Below, piece after piece: positions 24,071 to 33,138 of a DNA stretch of 64,000 nucleotides (its first letter is position 1; each line of letters begins with the position of its first letter). Under the pieces are notes generated by a model. That model had not been told where the DNA came from. It saw only the letters and a list, made by a program, of their open reading frames with translations, and ran no database searches. This DNA is from Psychroserpens ponticola (lineage in GTDB: Bacteria > Bacteroidota > Bacteroidia > Flavobacteriales > Flavobacteriaceae): the NCBI RefSeq assembly GCF_023556315.2, contig NZ_CP116221.1, forward strand, positions 1,871,001 to 1,935,000, in the 5' to 3' direction. The position numbers and the translations under genes were made by a program.

Positions 24071-24721
24071 GTGAAACAAACTGACTTCATAGCTGAATTA
24101 GAATTTTTAACTACCGAACAAGGTGGACGAAATAATCCTGCACATTCTGGTTATCGTCCTCATATTGAATTTGACAATTATCCAGATTATTTAACTTCTG
24201 GACAACAGACATATATTGGACAAAAAACTGTAGAATTAGGAACAAAAGTAAAAGCAGAAATAGCCATTATTGGTACAGAATATTTTTCAAAGAGACTTTA
24301 TAAAAATATGGAATTCAAGTTTTGCGAAGGAAGTCGGACTATTGGTTTCGGAAAAATAATTGAGATTATAAATGCTGATTTAAAATGCGAAGATGATATT
24401 GACCAAAAAACTATAAATCTGAATTTATATCCAACTGACATAAAAAATAGACTTAAATCTGATTATAGAAAAAACTACGGAGAAGCAATTTGGTGTATTC
24501 AAAAGGCATTAATCTCTAACAAAGATTTTCGGAGCAATAGAATTTTACGAGCATTAATATACACAGGAAATAAGGATATTGTTCATCTAAAAAAAATGAT
24601 AGAACTCGCACGAACAGATTGGAGAGACCTACTTTTGAACGCTGAATATGAGCATCCCAATAAAAGAGTTAGGAATTTTGACAACGAATTCGGAAAAGAA
24701 AATATAAAAGCCAGCAGGTAA
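24071..24721 (+). CDS. EF-Tu domain-3-like protein (copy 2)
   Basis: Same 216-residue protein as 7141-7791, from the same GTG. Because the upstream attC differs, there is no in-frame extension here, which supports the GTG start in both copies. Stop TAA is in R'' (AGGTAAC). Confidence 0.75.
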   Translation: MKQTDFIAELEFLTTEQGGRNNPAHSGYRPHIEFDNYPDYLTSGQQTYIGQKTVELGTKVKAEIAIIGTEYFSKRLYKNMEFKFCEGSRTIGFGKIIEIINADLKCEDDIDQKTINLNLYPTDIKNRLKSDYRKNYGEAIWCIQKALISNKDFRSNRILRALIYTGNKDIVHLKKMIELARTDWRDLLLNAEYEHPNKRVRNFDNEFGKENIKASR

Positions 24722-24849
24722 CAACGTGTATAACTAATTGCTAGTCAGTGTTTACTCGGAAAATTCCTGCGGAATTTTCCACAGGTTCGGTTTCTTTTAT
24801 TAACTTAGTTCCTGCCAACGCAACTAGCCATAACACAAACACGTTGGCA
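24716..24849 (+). repeat. attC-like site 26 (type 1)
   Basis: R'' AGGTAAC, R' GTTGGCA; arms as in site 9, including the CCATAACAC variant. Confidence 0.9.
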
Positions 24850-24854
24850 GTAAT

Positions 24855-25628
24855 ATGATGAAACACCTCGTAACAATATTCATTTTTCTATTTCTAAATT
24901 CAATATTTGGACAAGATTCTCTGAACGGAATTTGGATTGGCGAAAATTTGGAAAATGACACTTTAGTTTCTGTAGAATTTCGAACTTTTCAGGACAAATT
25001 TCAATATCAAATAAAAAACAATCAACTGATTTTAAAAAATACTTACGAAGTTTCGAGCGGAACTAGAGATAGTATTTATTTTGTTGCTGATTCTACATTA
25101 TACTATTTTGATTATAAACTAATCAATAAAGATTCTTTACAACTCAATCTAAACAAAGTTATTGGAAGGAATTTATCCAGTCCTGAAAAACATTACAATT
25201 ACAGTCGAAAATCATCACTCAAAAAGAATAATATTAATTTTCAATCTGTTTTCTTTAGAGGCACAACCTGTTTTGGCAGTTGTCCGAAAATGAAAATTGA
25301 AATAGATTCTTTAGGTAACGCAAAATTTAAAGGAGAAAAATACACAGAACCATTTACTGGTAATTATGAAGGCAAGCTGACATCAAAGCAACTTGAATCG
25401 CTTATCGAAATTCTAAACAGAAGTGAGCTTGACAGATTTCCAGAAAAATTACCTTTCCTAATAGATGCACCATCTTTTAAATTTATATTTAGGTACAATA
25501 ATAAAGAAAGAAAAAGTGGAGGTTCGATGGTTAGATATTTTAATAGAGAGATACTTAGCTATCTATTGAGTATTTATAAAGAAATAGACTGGAAAAAAGT
25601 TGATTATGAAATTGAATTTAACGAATAA
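24855..25628 (+). CDS. Secreted DUF6438-domain protein
   Basis: 257 residues (ATG-ATG start; 24858 equally likely). Signal peptide ends SIFGQ. The N-terminal part is a lipocalin-like strand set (LNGIWIGENLENDTLVSVEF). From about 130 comes a DUF6438-type domain: FFRGTTCFGSCPKMKIEID and the YEGKLTSKQLESLIEIL helix, with the conserved CxGxCP motif. Function unknown; exported. Single-gene cassette GTTGGCAGTA ... TACTGCCAAC. Confidence 0.8.
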   Translation: MMKHLVTIFIFLFLNSIFGQDSLNGIWIGENLENDTLVSVEFRTFQDKFQYQIKNNQLILKNTYEVSSGTRDSIYFVADSTLYYFDYKLINKDSLQLNLNKVIGRNLSSPEKHYNYSRKSSLKKNNINFQSVFFRGTTCFGSCPKMKIEIDSLGNAKFKGEKYTEPFTGNYEGKLTSKQLESLIEILNRSELDRFPEKLPFLIDAPSFKFIFRYNNKERKSGGSMVRYFNREILSYLLSIYKEIDWKKVDYEIEFNE

Positions 25629-25635
25629 ATACTAC

Positions 25636-25768
25636 TGCCAACAACGTGTATAACCAATTGCTTGGTTCTAGCCTACTTGGAAATTCCTAACGGAATTTCC
25701 TCTTGTTCGTTTTCTTTTATTAACTTAGTTCTCGCCAACGCAACTAGCCATACACAAACACGTTGTGT
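25636..25768 (+). repeat. attC-like site 27 (type 1)
   Basis: R'' TGCCAAC, R' GTTGTGT. Confidence 0.9.
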
Positions 25769-25804
25769 AGAATTTGAAAAACTAACCAGAAATCAATAAT
25801 AATT

Positions 25805-26716
25805 ATGAGAAAAATCAGAACTATAATAATACTATTTGGACTAATTTTCATTAGTACCATTTCATTTGCCCAAGAAAAAATTGACTATTTAAGTTATTTT
25901 CCAAAAGTAGAATACAATGCTAAAGTTGCTGAAAGTAATACTTCAGACGATGATACTATTTTTGAAAAAATGGTCATAGACGGATTTGATTCTAGAGTTC
26001 CATTCTACGTTATTAAACCAAAAATTAATAAAACAAACAAGTTCGTTTTTCTACTTCACGGCCTAACTGGAAGTAAAGAAAATTGGGTTAATCCAACATC
26101 AAGCCTTTCTACAAAATATGTGAAATTAAAAGATTCACTAGTATCTATCGGCTATAACGTTATTATACCTGATGCTAAATATCACGGAGAAAGAAGTTAT
26201 GAAGCCGACTTTGCATCTCCAGTTTCATTTTTCGCAACACAAGATTTACAAAAAATAGTCAACCTTTATTCAACTTCGGTTAAAGATGTCAGAGTAATAA
26301 TGGACTATATGCAATCACTTGCGAAAGAGGAGCAGATTACTTTTGATGTAGTTGGGTATAGTATGGGTGGATTAATGGCTATTTATTTAAACTCGGTTGA
26401 TAACAGATTGAACCGCATAGTCGCATGCGTAGCACCTTTGGGAAGTGCTCTTAAGGCAGGTATGAGTTTAGGGCTCAATGAGGAAAACGCAAAAAAGGTG
26501 GAGGAACGCTTTTCAAGTGAAATATATGCACCATTACAAAAAGCGCCTATTACTTTACTTATGGGAACAAAAGATAATTGGTATACTCAAAAGGAGGCAC
26601 AGGATTTTTATGATAATATCGAGATTAAAGACAAAAAATTGAAATTCTACGAATCTGGACATTATTTACCTGAAGAATTTATTTCAGATGTGATTAAATC
26701 ATTAAATAAAAAGTAA
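25805..26716 (+). CDS. Secreted alpha/beta hydrolase
   Basis: 303 residues. Signal peptide ends ISFAQ. Oxyanion-hole motif FLLHGLTGSKENW, nucleophile elbow GYSMGG (Ser ~186), acid probably in LMGTKDNWY, and the catalytic His in YESGHYLPEEF. Esterase/lipase-like. Unrelated at the motif level to the hydrolase at 12318, except for the fold. Single-gene cassette; no promoter seen in the 40-base leader. Confidence 0.85.
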   Translation: MRKIRTIIILFGLIFISTISFAQEKIDYLSYFPKVEYNAKVAESNTSDDDTIFEKMVIDGFDSRVPFYVIKPKINKTNKFVFLLHGLTGSKENWVNPTSSLSTKYVKLKDSLVSIGYNVIIPDAKYHGERSYEADFASPVSFFATQDLQKIVNLYSTSVKDVRVIMDYMQSLAKEEQITFDVVGYSMGGLMAIYLNSVDNRLNRIVACVAPLGSALKAGMSLGLNEENAKKVEERFSSEIYAPLQKAPITLLMGTKDNWYTQKEAQDFYDNIEIKDKKLKFYESGHYLPEEFISDVIKSLNKK

Positions 26717-26725
26717 AAAAACTCT

Positions 26726-26856
26726 ACACAACACCGTGTATAATTAATGGCTGGTTCTCGCCTACTTACGAAAATCCTCGCGGATTTTCTATTTGGTTTG
26801 TATTTGCTAAATTAGGTGCTTAAACACGCCACTAATCATACACAAGACCGTTGTAT
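26726..26856 (+). repeat. attC-like site 28 (type 4)
   Basis: R'' ACACAAC, R' GTTGTAT. Confidence 0.9.
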
Positions 26857-27285
26857 TTAATAATGCCAGCCTTTCTGATCTTCCCAGGTTTATTGCCATC
26901 ATCAAAACTTGTAGATTAAGGTCAGTACTCTAAAAGCAGTACGGAATTGACTTTCGATAGATTTTTTTCCTTGTCAAGCTTTCGATTGAAATCGTATGAG
27001 AGTTTTACTCTCAAATACGAATGAATTCGCATAAAGCTTGCCTTAAGGTATAGAATATTTTCGACAAAGTCAAGTAATTACCCAAATACTTATCATTTAA
27101 AGTGCTGAATACTTTAATACGCAACAACTTTTAATGATCGCTTTTAAAATGACGATACCATATCCCGCGATATAGTACATAATTTGAAAACCATAAACCG
27201 GATTCAGAATCTGTTATGTAGCGTCTGTCATTCCTACGTAATTATGGAGATTCCCTATGGTCATTTCCAAATTACTAAAAACAAC
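26850..27285 (+). repeat. ORF-less cassette NC-C, copy 1
   Basis: 436 bases, no ORF beyond an 18-codon one (MPAFLIFPGLLPSSKLVD at about 26863). A strong hairpin at 26975-27040 has outer arms CAAGCTTT/AAAGCTTG and inner arms TGAGAGT/ACTCTCA. A second short hairpin is ATATC-CCGC-GATAT. Its end AAAAACAAC pairs with the start GTTGTATTT with one mismatch. Copies at 33132 and 49869 look identical. It has no sequence in common with the other ORF-less families. Confidence 0.82.
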
Positions 27286-27413
27286 AGCGTGTATAATTAA
27301 TTACTTGTTCCTCTTATATTTGGAATATTTATTACCATAAATAAAATGGTTAGTTTCTTTTTGCTAATTTAGTAATAACAAAACGTAACTAATCATACAC
27401 GTCTACGTTGTAG
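27279..27413 (+). repeat. attC-like site 29 (type 6)
   Basis: R'' AAACAAC, R' GTTGTAG. Type 6, only with NC-C cassettes: left spacer AGC, arm ATTAATTACTTG ... CGTAACTAATC, right spacer GTCTAC. Confidence 0.88.
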
Positions 27414-27438
27414 GTAATTTACCAACCCAAGAAACTGA

Positions 27439-28656
27439 ATGGAAAAAAATCGAAATCAGAAACACACAAAAGAAACTTTTTACTACGCAATATCAAGAAT
27501 GCTTGAGAGAGGATCATATTATGGTTTAAGAATACTTATAATCTTACATATGACAGGAATAGTTCTAAAAATGGAAAGAACTGAAGCATTGAGTATAATG
27601 GGCTGGTTTACAGGCTCTATAGTTGTTTCACAAATATTAGGAGCTCTACTTGGTGATTTGATTATTGGGAATAAAAAAGCTATAATTTTTGGTGGTATTA
27701 TTCAAGCATTTGGAGCATTTACTCTTTGTATTACTTCAACTACTGGAATTTATATTGGTTTGTTTCTTGTAGTTTTAGGTAGTGGTTTTTATACACCAAA
27801 TATTATCTCAAATTTTGGAAAGTTATATTTAAATAAAACTAAGTTATTAGATTCAGGATTCACTATATTTTATTTAGCAATAAATTTAGGTTCATTTCTT
27901 GGCATGTCATTAATTGGATATTTTGGAGAAGAATATGGTTACAATATTGGATTCATAATATCAGGTATATTAATGCTTATCTCAATAATTCCAATACTCA
28001 TATCTAAAGATAAAATTGAAGATAAAAAATTCAAGAATGAATTTCCAATGGGTAAAAGAATTTTAAATATTTCCCTTGCATTCATTGTTGTAGGTTTATT
28101 TTGGGGAATTTACCAAATCTCATATATTCGGATTTCTGATTTACAATTTGAATTCAGCGAAATTTCATCCTTAAATATTCCGAAACATTTATGGCAAACT
28201 ATTAATTCTACTCTTATTTTACCAATTAGTATAATCGCTATTATAGTTTGGACATTTTTCTATAGTACACAATTTTTTAAATTGATGATTGGTTTTATTT
28301 TTGGAGCAATTTCATATGGAATTATATATCTAATTCCAGGAGTCCCAACCGAAAAACATACAATTTTATATATTATAGCATTATTATTTCTTGGCATTGC
28401 GGAAATCCATATTGCTCCAATAATTCATTCTATATTAACAAAGTATTCTAACCCAAAATATCTTGCTATTTTAATTAGTTTGGCATTTATTCCAACAAGA
28501 CTATTTGGATTTATATTTGGCTTATTTAATGATAGGTTTTATGACAATCCAACTTTAGGAATAAAACTTGGTATTATTGCAATGGTTATTATTAGCGTTG
28601 GACTTATTGTTTATGTATTCTGGGAAAAGAAAAACTACCTACAACAACGTGTATAA
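27439..28656 (+). CDS. POT-family proton-coupled oligopeptide transporter-like MFS protein
   Basis: 405 residues, about 12 hydrophobic segments. POT-like signature at the N-terminus (ISRMLERGSYYGLRILII), then GALLGDLIIGNKKAI in the loop between helices 2 and 3, and LGSGFYTPNIISNFGKLY. Inner-membrane peptide importer by family. Truncated relative to typical 14-helix POT proteins of 450-550 residues. The terminal LQQRV and TAA are encoded in the attC site. Single-gene cassette GTTGTAGGTA ... TACCTACAAC. Confidence 0.82.
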   Translation: MEKNRNQKHTKETFYYAISRMLERGSYYGLRILIILHMTGIVLKMERTEALSIMGWFTGSIVVSQILGALLGDLIIGNKKAIIFGGIIQAFGAFTLCITSTTGIYIGLFLVVLGSGFYTPNIISNFGKLYLNKTKLLDSGFTIFYLAINLGSFLGMSLIGYFGEEYGYNIGFIISGILMLISIIPILISKDKIEDKKFKNEFPMGKRILNISLAFIVVGLFWGIYQISYIRISDLQFEFSEISSLNIPKHLWQTINSTLILPISIIAIIVWTFFYSTQFFKLMIGFIFGAISYGIIYLIPGVPTEKHTILYIIALLFLGIAEIHIAPIIHSILTKYSNPKYLAILISLAFIPTRLFGFIFGLFNDRFYDNPTLGIKLGIIAMVIISVGLIVYVFWEKKNYLQQRV

Positions 28657-28771
28657 CCAATTGCTTGGTTATAGTTTACTCGGAAAATCCTGCGGATTTT
28701 CCTATTGGTTCGGTTTCTTTTGCTAACTTAGTTCTCGCCAACGCAACAAGCCATACACAAACACGTTAACA
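28639..28771 (+). repeat. attC-like site 30 (type 1)
   Basis: R'' CTACAAC, R' GTTAACA. Confidence 0.9.
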
Positions 28772-29243
28772 ACAATAGTGCAAAAATTCAACAGTACTAC
28801 TCTATTTGAACTATTGTTATTAATACAAAAATCTCAAATTTCTCATTTAAGATTTTCGCTTTATCATTTTTTGGAGAACTAAACGCTTTTATGGTCTGGT
28901 TTTATTTATTAAGTTATTGCAAGGAAAATCCCATAAAAATTGATCACTTAAATGGCAAACAATTTATTTTTAGAATAATATGTTTTATCATTTAAAATTG
29001 TTTTTTCGTAAGTCAGCCGAATTATCGATAGCGTTCTGTATCGTTCTAAAATCCAAAAAAGGTGTTCGTTATTATTCCTGTGGTGCAACCTAAATGCTAT
29101 TATGGACTTTTCTCTTTTTCCAAATCAACGGTTTCTTGGGAGTATCAGCTAATGTTAGTTATAGCATTCTCTTTCGGTTGCTGTGAAGTATATAGCTAGT
29201 TCAGTGATTCACCAATGACTTGTTCTGCACTACAGTTGCTAAC
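28765..29243 (+). repeat. ORF-less cassette NC-A, copy 2
   Basis: About 479 bases, similar over its length to 18022-18498; internal GTGCAAC ... GGTTGC hairpin present. No ORF. Directly followed by another NC-A copy. Confidence 0.82.
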
Positions 29244-29369
29244 AACGTGTATAACTAATAGCTTGTTCTGTGTGTACTCGGAAAATCCTGCGGATTTCCC
29301 TCTGGTTCGTTTTAGTTTAGTAACTTAGTGCCAGCCAACGCTACTAGCCATCACACGAACACGTTAACA
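29237..29369 (+). repeat. attC-like site 31 (type 1 variant)
   Basis: R'' TGCTAAC, R' GTTAACA. Arm ATAACTAATAGC ... GCTACTAGCCATCACACG. Confidence 0.88.
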
Positions 29370-29840
29370 ACAATAGTGCAAAAATTCAACAGCACTACTC
29401 TATTTGAACTATTGTTTTAAATACAAAAATCTCTAATTTCTCATTTAAGATTTTCGCTTTATCATTTTTTGGAGAACTAAACGCTTTTTGGTTTGTTTTT
29501 GTTTATTAAGTTATAGCTAGAAAACTCTCAAGATAATTTCTTACTTCAATGGTAAACAGTTTCTTTTTAAGATAATATCTTCGATCATTTAAAATTGTTT
29601 TTTTGTAAGTCAGTCGAATTATCGCTTGCGTTCTGTATCGTTCTAAAATCCAAAAAAGGTGTTCGTTATTATTCCTGTGGTACAACCTAAATGCTATTAT
29701 GGACGTTTCACTTTTGCCAAATCAACGGTTTCTTGGGAGTATCAGCTAATGTTACTTATAGCATTCTCTTTCGGTTGCTGTGAAGTATATAGCTAGTTCT
29801 GTGATTTACCAATGACTTGTGCTGCACTACAGTTGCTAAC
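29363..29840 (+). repeat. ORF-less cassette NC-A, copy 3
   Basis: Same family. In this copy the internal R''-like box reads GTACAAC, so pairing with GGTTGC is one base weaker. No ORF. Confidence 0.82.
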
Positions 29841-29965
29841 AACGTGTATAATTAATTACTGCGGAATTTCCAATCGGAAATTCACAATAATTAATTAACT
29901 TAGCTGCTAATCGGAAAATGACTTACGCCATTTTCCGTAACTAATCATACACAAAACCGTTAGCA
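29834..29965 (+). repeat. attC-like site 32 (type 5)
   Basis: R'' TGCTAAC, R' GTTAGCA. Confidence 0.9.
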
Positions 29966-30419
29966 ATAACAGCTCCAAATCCTACTTCCAAAAGGTAAAT
30001 ATTTCTAAAAATCATAATTTTTTATCAATTAAACTTTTTGTTGAATTACTCAAACTTGGAAACTCACTCAGACAAACATCTGTTTTAAGCTAATTGCATA
30101 GTTATTTAATAACATGTTATACTTAAGGTTATCTTCGTGTTTACTCCATGTTTACTCCGTGTTTACTCCGTATATAGTCCGTGTCAAGTCGTGTGAGTTC
30201 GTGTAAAAAACTAGAAAACAGATTAATTCTTGTGTTTTAAAGGTTAATTGGAGATGTGATTTATTTCAAAAAGGTTCACTCCTACCTCTATAATTGATTA
30301 ACTCAGACGTAGAAATCTTAAATTGAAAGATCTAAACTTAAAAAGGAAATGATGCAGATTACGGCATATCTCTTAAGCGACGAAACGGCTTACTTATATG
30401 TGTCACTGCAATTGCTAAC
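29959..30419 (+). repeat. ORF-less cassette NC-D, copy 1
   Basis: 461 bases, no ORF. Start GTTAGCAAT and end ATTGCTAAC are perfect 9-base complements. At 30137-30180 an 11-base unit (GTGTTTACTCC) is repeated three times with a fourth degenerate unit. The 5' part (CAGCTCCAAATCC) and 3' part (TGTGTCACTGCA) resemble NC-B and NC-E. Second copy at 41054. Confidence 0.8.
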
Positions 30420-30546
30420 AACGTGTATAACCAATTGCTTAGTTTGTGTGTACTCGGAAATTCCTAGCGGAATTTCCTATTGGTTCGGTTTCTTTTGCTA
30501 ACTTAGTTCTCGCCAACGCAACAAGCCATACACAAAACCGTTGCCA
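30413..30546 (+). repeat. attC-like site 33 (type 1)
   Basis: R'' TGCTAAC, R' GTTGCCA. Confidence 0.9.
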
Positions 30547-30568
30547 ATAAGCTGAAAATCACTCATAA

Positions 30569-30967
30569 TTGAAAAAAGAAATCTTAACTTTATTATTAAT
30601 TTTTTATTTTTCAAGTGTTTTTGGACAAAATTCTGACCGAACTTATTTAAAACACAACCATAATTACAGTACAACTTACTCATATGAAATTTCGGAAATA
30701 ACAATTCATTCTGACTCAACTTTCACTTGGAAAAGTTGGAAAGTGAATAATAAAAAGAAATGGAAAACCTATCAGAAATATAAGCCTGAAGTTAGTAATG
30801 GAAAAATCACTCAAAATGGTGAATTTTATACTCTGACTGAATATAGAAATGGAAACAAAACGAATTTCAATTGGACTGTTAAAATCTCTAACAAACGGTT
30901 AAGTTTTTACCATCCTAGCAGAAATGGAAAAATAAAGAAGATAACTAAATATAAGCGTATTGAATAA
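30569..30967 (+). CDS. Small secreted protein of unknown function
   Basis: 132 residues from a TTG start. Signal peptide (KKEILTLLLIFYFSSVFGQN). The mature part is rich in Tyr, Trp, Lys and Thr with alternating strands (SEITIHSDSTFTWKSWKVN; YTLTEYRNGNKTNFNWTV), as in the lipocalin-like exported proteins elsewhere in the array. No family recognised. Single-gene cassette GTTGCCAAT ... ATTGGCAAC. Confidence 0.7.
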   Translation: MKKEILTLLLIFYFSSVFGQNSDRTYLKHNHNYSTTYSYEISEITIHSDSTFTWKSWKVNNKKKWKTYQKYKPEVSNGKITQNGEFYTLTEYRNGNKTNFNWTVKISNKRLSFYHPSRNGKIKKITKYKRIE

Positions 30968-30981
30968 AAGGTAAAGCCAAT

Positions 30982-31116
30982 TGGCAACAACGTGTATAAC
31001 CAATTGCTTAGTCTGTGTGTACTCGGAAAATCCTATCGGATTTTCCTAATGGTTCGGTTTATTTTTGCTAACTTAGTTCTCGCCAACGCAACCAGCCATA
31101 CACAAAACCGTTAACA
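30982..31116 (+). repeat. attC-like site 34 (type 1)
   Basis: R'' TGGCAAC, R' GTTAACA. Confidence 0.9.
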
Positions 31117-31587
31117 ACAATAGTGCAAAATTCAACAGCACTACTCTATTTGAACTATTGTTATTAATACAAAAATCTCAAATTTCTCATTTAAGATTTA
31201 CGCTTTATCATTTTTTGGAGAACTAAACGCTTTTATGGTCTGGTTTTATTTATTAAGTTATTGCAAGGAAACTCTCAAGAAAATTGATTACTTAAATGGC
31301 AAACAATTTATTTTTAGAATAATATGTTTTATCATTTAAAATTGTTTTTTCGCAAGTCAGCCGAATTATCGATAGCGTTCTGTATCGTTCTAAAATCCAA
31401 AAAAGGTGTCCTTCTTTTTATAAAGTGTGTAACCTAAATGCTAGAATGATAATTACTTCTTATTTTAATTTTTGAATATTAAGCTTATCTAAAAAGCTTT
31501 GAGCTAGCATTCTGTTTCGGTTACACTAAGGTTTATAGCTAAATGCTGTGATTTACCAATGGCTTGTGCTGCAATACAGTTGCTAAC
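31110..31587 (+). repeat. ORF-less cassette NC-A, copy 4 (diverged 3' half)
   Basis: The 5' two thirds match other NC-A copies. From about 31410 the sequence differs, but it keeps the internal attC-like hairpin (31427-31526) with compensating changes: GTGTAAC/GTTACAC in place of GTGCAAC/GTTGC, and AATGCTAG/CTAGCATT in place of AATGCTAT/ATAGCATT. The loop between is unrelated to the others. No ORF. Confidence 0.82.
31427..31526 (+). other. attC-like internal hairpin with covarying arms
   Basis: GTGTAAC (31427-31433), spacer, AATGCTAG (31437-31444), variable loop, CTAGCATT (31504-31511), longer spacer, GTTACAC (31520-31526). The layout R''-spacer-L''-loop-L'-spacer-R' and the AAC/GTT triplets are those of an attC site, but the sequences differ from the array sites. 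Confidence 0.65.
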
Positions 31588-31712
31588 AACGTGTATAATT
31601 AATTACTGCGGAATTTCCAATCGGAAATTCACAATAATTAATTATATTAGCTACTAATCGGAAAATGACTTACGTCCTTTTCCGTAACTAATCATACACA
31701 AAGCCGTTGGCA
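31581..31712 (+). repeat. attC-like site 35 (type 5)
   Basis: R'' TGCTAAC, R' GTTGGCA. Confidence 0.9.
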
Positions 31713-31725
31713 TAAATTTGTGAAA

Positions 31726-32337
31726 ATGAGAAAACTATTAATATTTTTTATAATTTTTAGTCTTTATTCTTGTTCGAATGATGACGATGGAACAGAAAGT
31801 TCTCTACCTGCAATAACTACAGAAGGAAAAAACACCTTTGGCTGTAAAATTGACGGAGAAACGTTTCTACCAAGGAATAATGGTGGATTCAGTGCTGGAT
31901 ACACGACTGTTTTAAGAGCACAGTATAGATATTATGAATACGAATACTATGGATTAGAACCAGGATATCATTTAGCAATTAGAGCAAGTAATTCTCTTAC
32001 TGATAAAAATGTTAGTATAGAATTGGCAGCATCAGATGAACCAATTGTTACTGGGCAAACATATCCAATTGTTTTAAAAACTGATGGTTCAATATCTGCA
32101 GAATACGGTTTTTCAACAAACACACAAGACCCAAACAATCCTAATATTTACTATTATAATTCATTTAATCATATTACGACAGACGAATTTAATGGAGAGA
32201 TAACTTTCAATCTTGTTGACGAAGAAAACCAAATAATTTCTGGTGTGTTTTATTTTACTTGTATAAACCCAGAAACAGATGAAATAGTGGAAGTTCTTGA
32301 CGGTCGATTTGATATTGAATATGACAACTGGTTCTAA
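31726..32337 (+). CDS. DUF6252-like lipoprotein
   Basis: 203 residues from ATG 31726 (GTG 31720 also possible). Lipobox SLYSCSNDDD. The mature part has the pattern of small Bacteroidota lipoproteins of the DUF6252 type: NTFGCKIDGETFLPR, long strands, FNGEITFNLVDEENQIISG and a closing LDGRFDIEYDNWF. It resembles the lipoprotein at 36695, which ends KGGEFDMTYY. Surface or periplasmic, function unknown. Single-gene cassette. Confidence 0.78.
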   Translation: MRKLLIFFIIFSLYSCSNDDDGTESSLPAITTEGKNTFGCKIDGETFLPRNNGGFSAGYTTVLRAQYRYYEYEYYGLEPGYHLAIRASNSLTDKNVSIELAASDEPIVTGQTYPIVLKTDGSISAEYGFSTNTQDPNNPNIYYYNSFNHITTDEFNGEITFNLVDEENQIISGVFYFTCINPETDEIVEVLDGRFDIEYDNWF

Positions 32338-32346
32338 AAAAACTTA

Positions 32347-32481
32347 TGCCAACACCGTGTATAATTAATTGCTTTGGCAATTGCCTACTTGGAAAATTCC
32401 TTCGGAATTTTCTCGCGTTCGTTTTTGTTTACTAAATTAGTTGCTGAAACACGCAACTAACCATACACAAGACCGTTACCC
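32347..32481 (+). repeat. attC-like site 36 (type 2)
   Basis: R'' TGCCAAC, R' GTTACCC. Confidence 0.9.
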
Positions 32482-32504
32482 AACATTAGACCAAAATACT
32501 ATAA

Positions 32505-33011
32505 ATGAAAAATGATAAACTGAAAGAGAAAGAGTGGTCTAAATCTTTAAACGAAATTGTTCAGTCAGAAAAAGATCAAGATATTAAATTACCTGTTTTG
32601 TTGTTAGATAATAATATAGAATGGGAATTTGAAGTCTTCTCAAATCTCGAAAGTCTTATTAATCATTCAATTTTTTCTCATTGGAGTGGAATCACACCAA
32701 TAGATTCTAAATTAGATGCAATTGTAATAGATTCTAAAGGTTTAGTGTTTAAAATTGAAAATGATTGTTATAATAAAAAATTGAAAATCGGATATTCTTA
32801 TCCTAAAAGATTCGTTGGTGAAATCTCTATTTCAGATTTAAAGAAAAAAATATCGAAAGGCTATAAAGAATATATAGAGGTTTTTGAACCTGATTTCAAG
32901 AACTTAATAGTATCTGGAATGGAATTAATCAATAGTTCAAGTACCTTTTATGAAATTATTTGTCTAGTAGAAAACGAATTGAATTTAGAAAAATTAAAAA
33001 ACGTTGGGTAA
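32505..33011 (+). CDS. Unknown soluble protein, immunity-like size and composition
   Basis: 168 residues, acidic/lysine-rich, no signal. Segments: KLPVLLLDNNIEWEFEVF, LDAIVIDSKGLVFKIENDCY and ISISDLKKKISKGYKEYIEV. The alpha/beta pattern is like small bacterial immunity proteins, but I do not recognise a family. The stop TAA is formed by R'' (GGGTAAC). Cassette termini GTTACCCAAC / GTTGGGTAAC are perfect 10-base complements. Confidence 0.65.
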   Translation: MKNDKLKEKEWSKSLNEIVQSEKDQDIKLPVLLLDNNIEWEFEVFSNLESLINHSIFSHWSGITPIDSKLDAIVIDSKGLVFKIENDCYNKKLKIGYSYPKRFVGEISISDLKKKISKGYKEYIEVFEPDFKNLIVSGMELINSSSTFYEIICLVENELNLEKLKNVG

Positions 33012-33138
33012 CAACGTGTATAATTCATTGCTAGTGATAGCCTACGTGGAAAATCCTGCGGATTGTCCACTGGTTTGGTTCATTTTTACTAATTTAGTTG
33101 CTTAACACGCAACGAAATCATACACAAACACGTTGTAT
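33006..33138 (+). repeat. attC-like site 37 (type 4 variant)
   Basis: R'' GGGTAAC, R' GTTGTAT; arm ATTCATTGC ... GCAACGAAATC; inner stem is imperfect (GATTGTCC). Confidence 0.86.
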
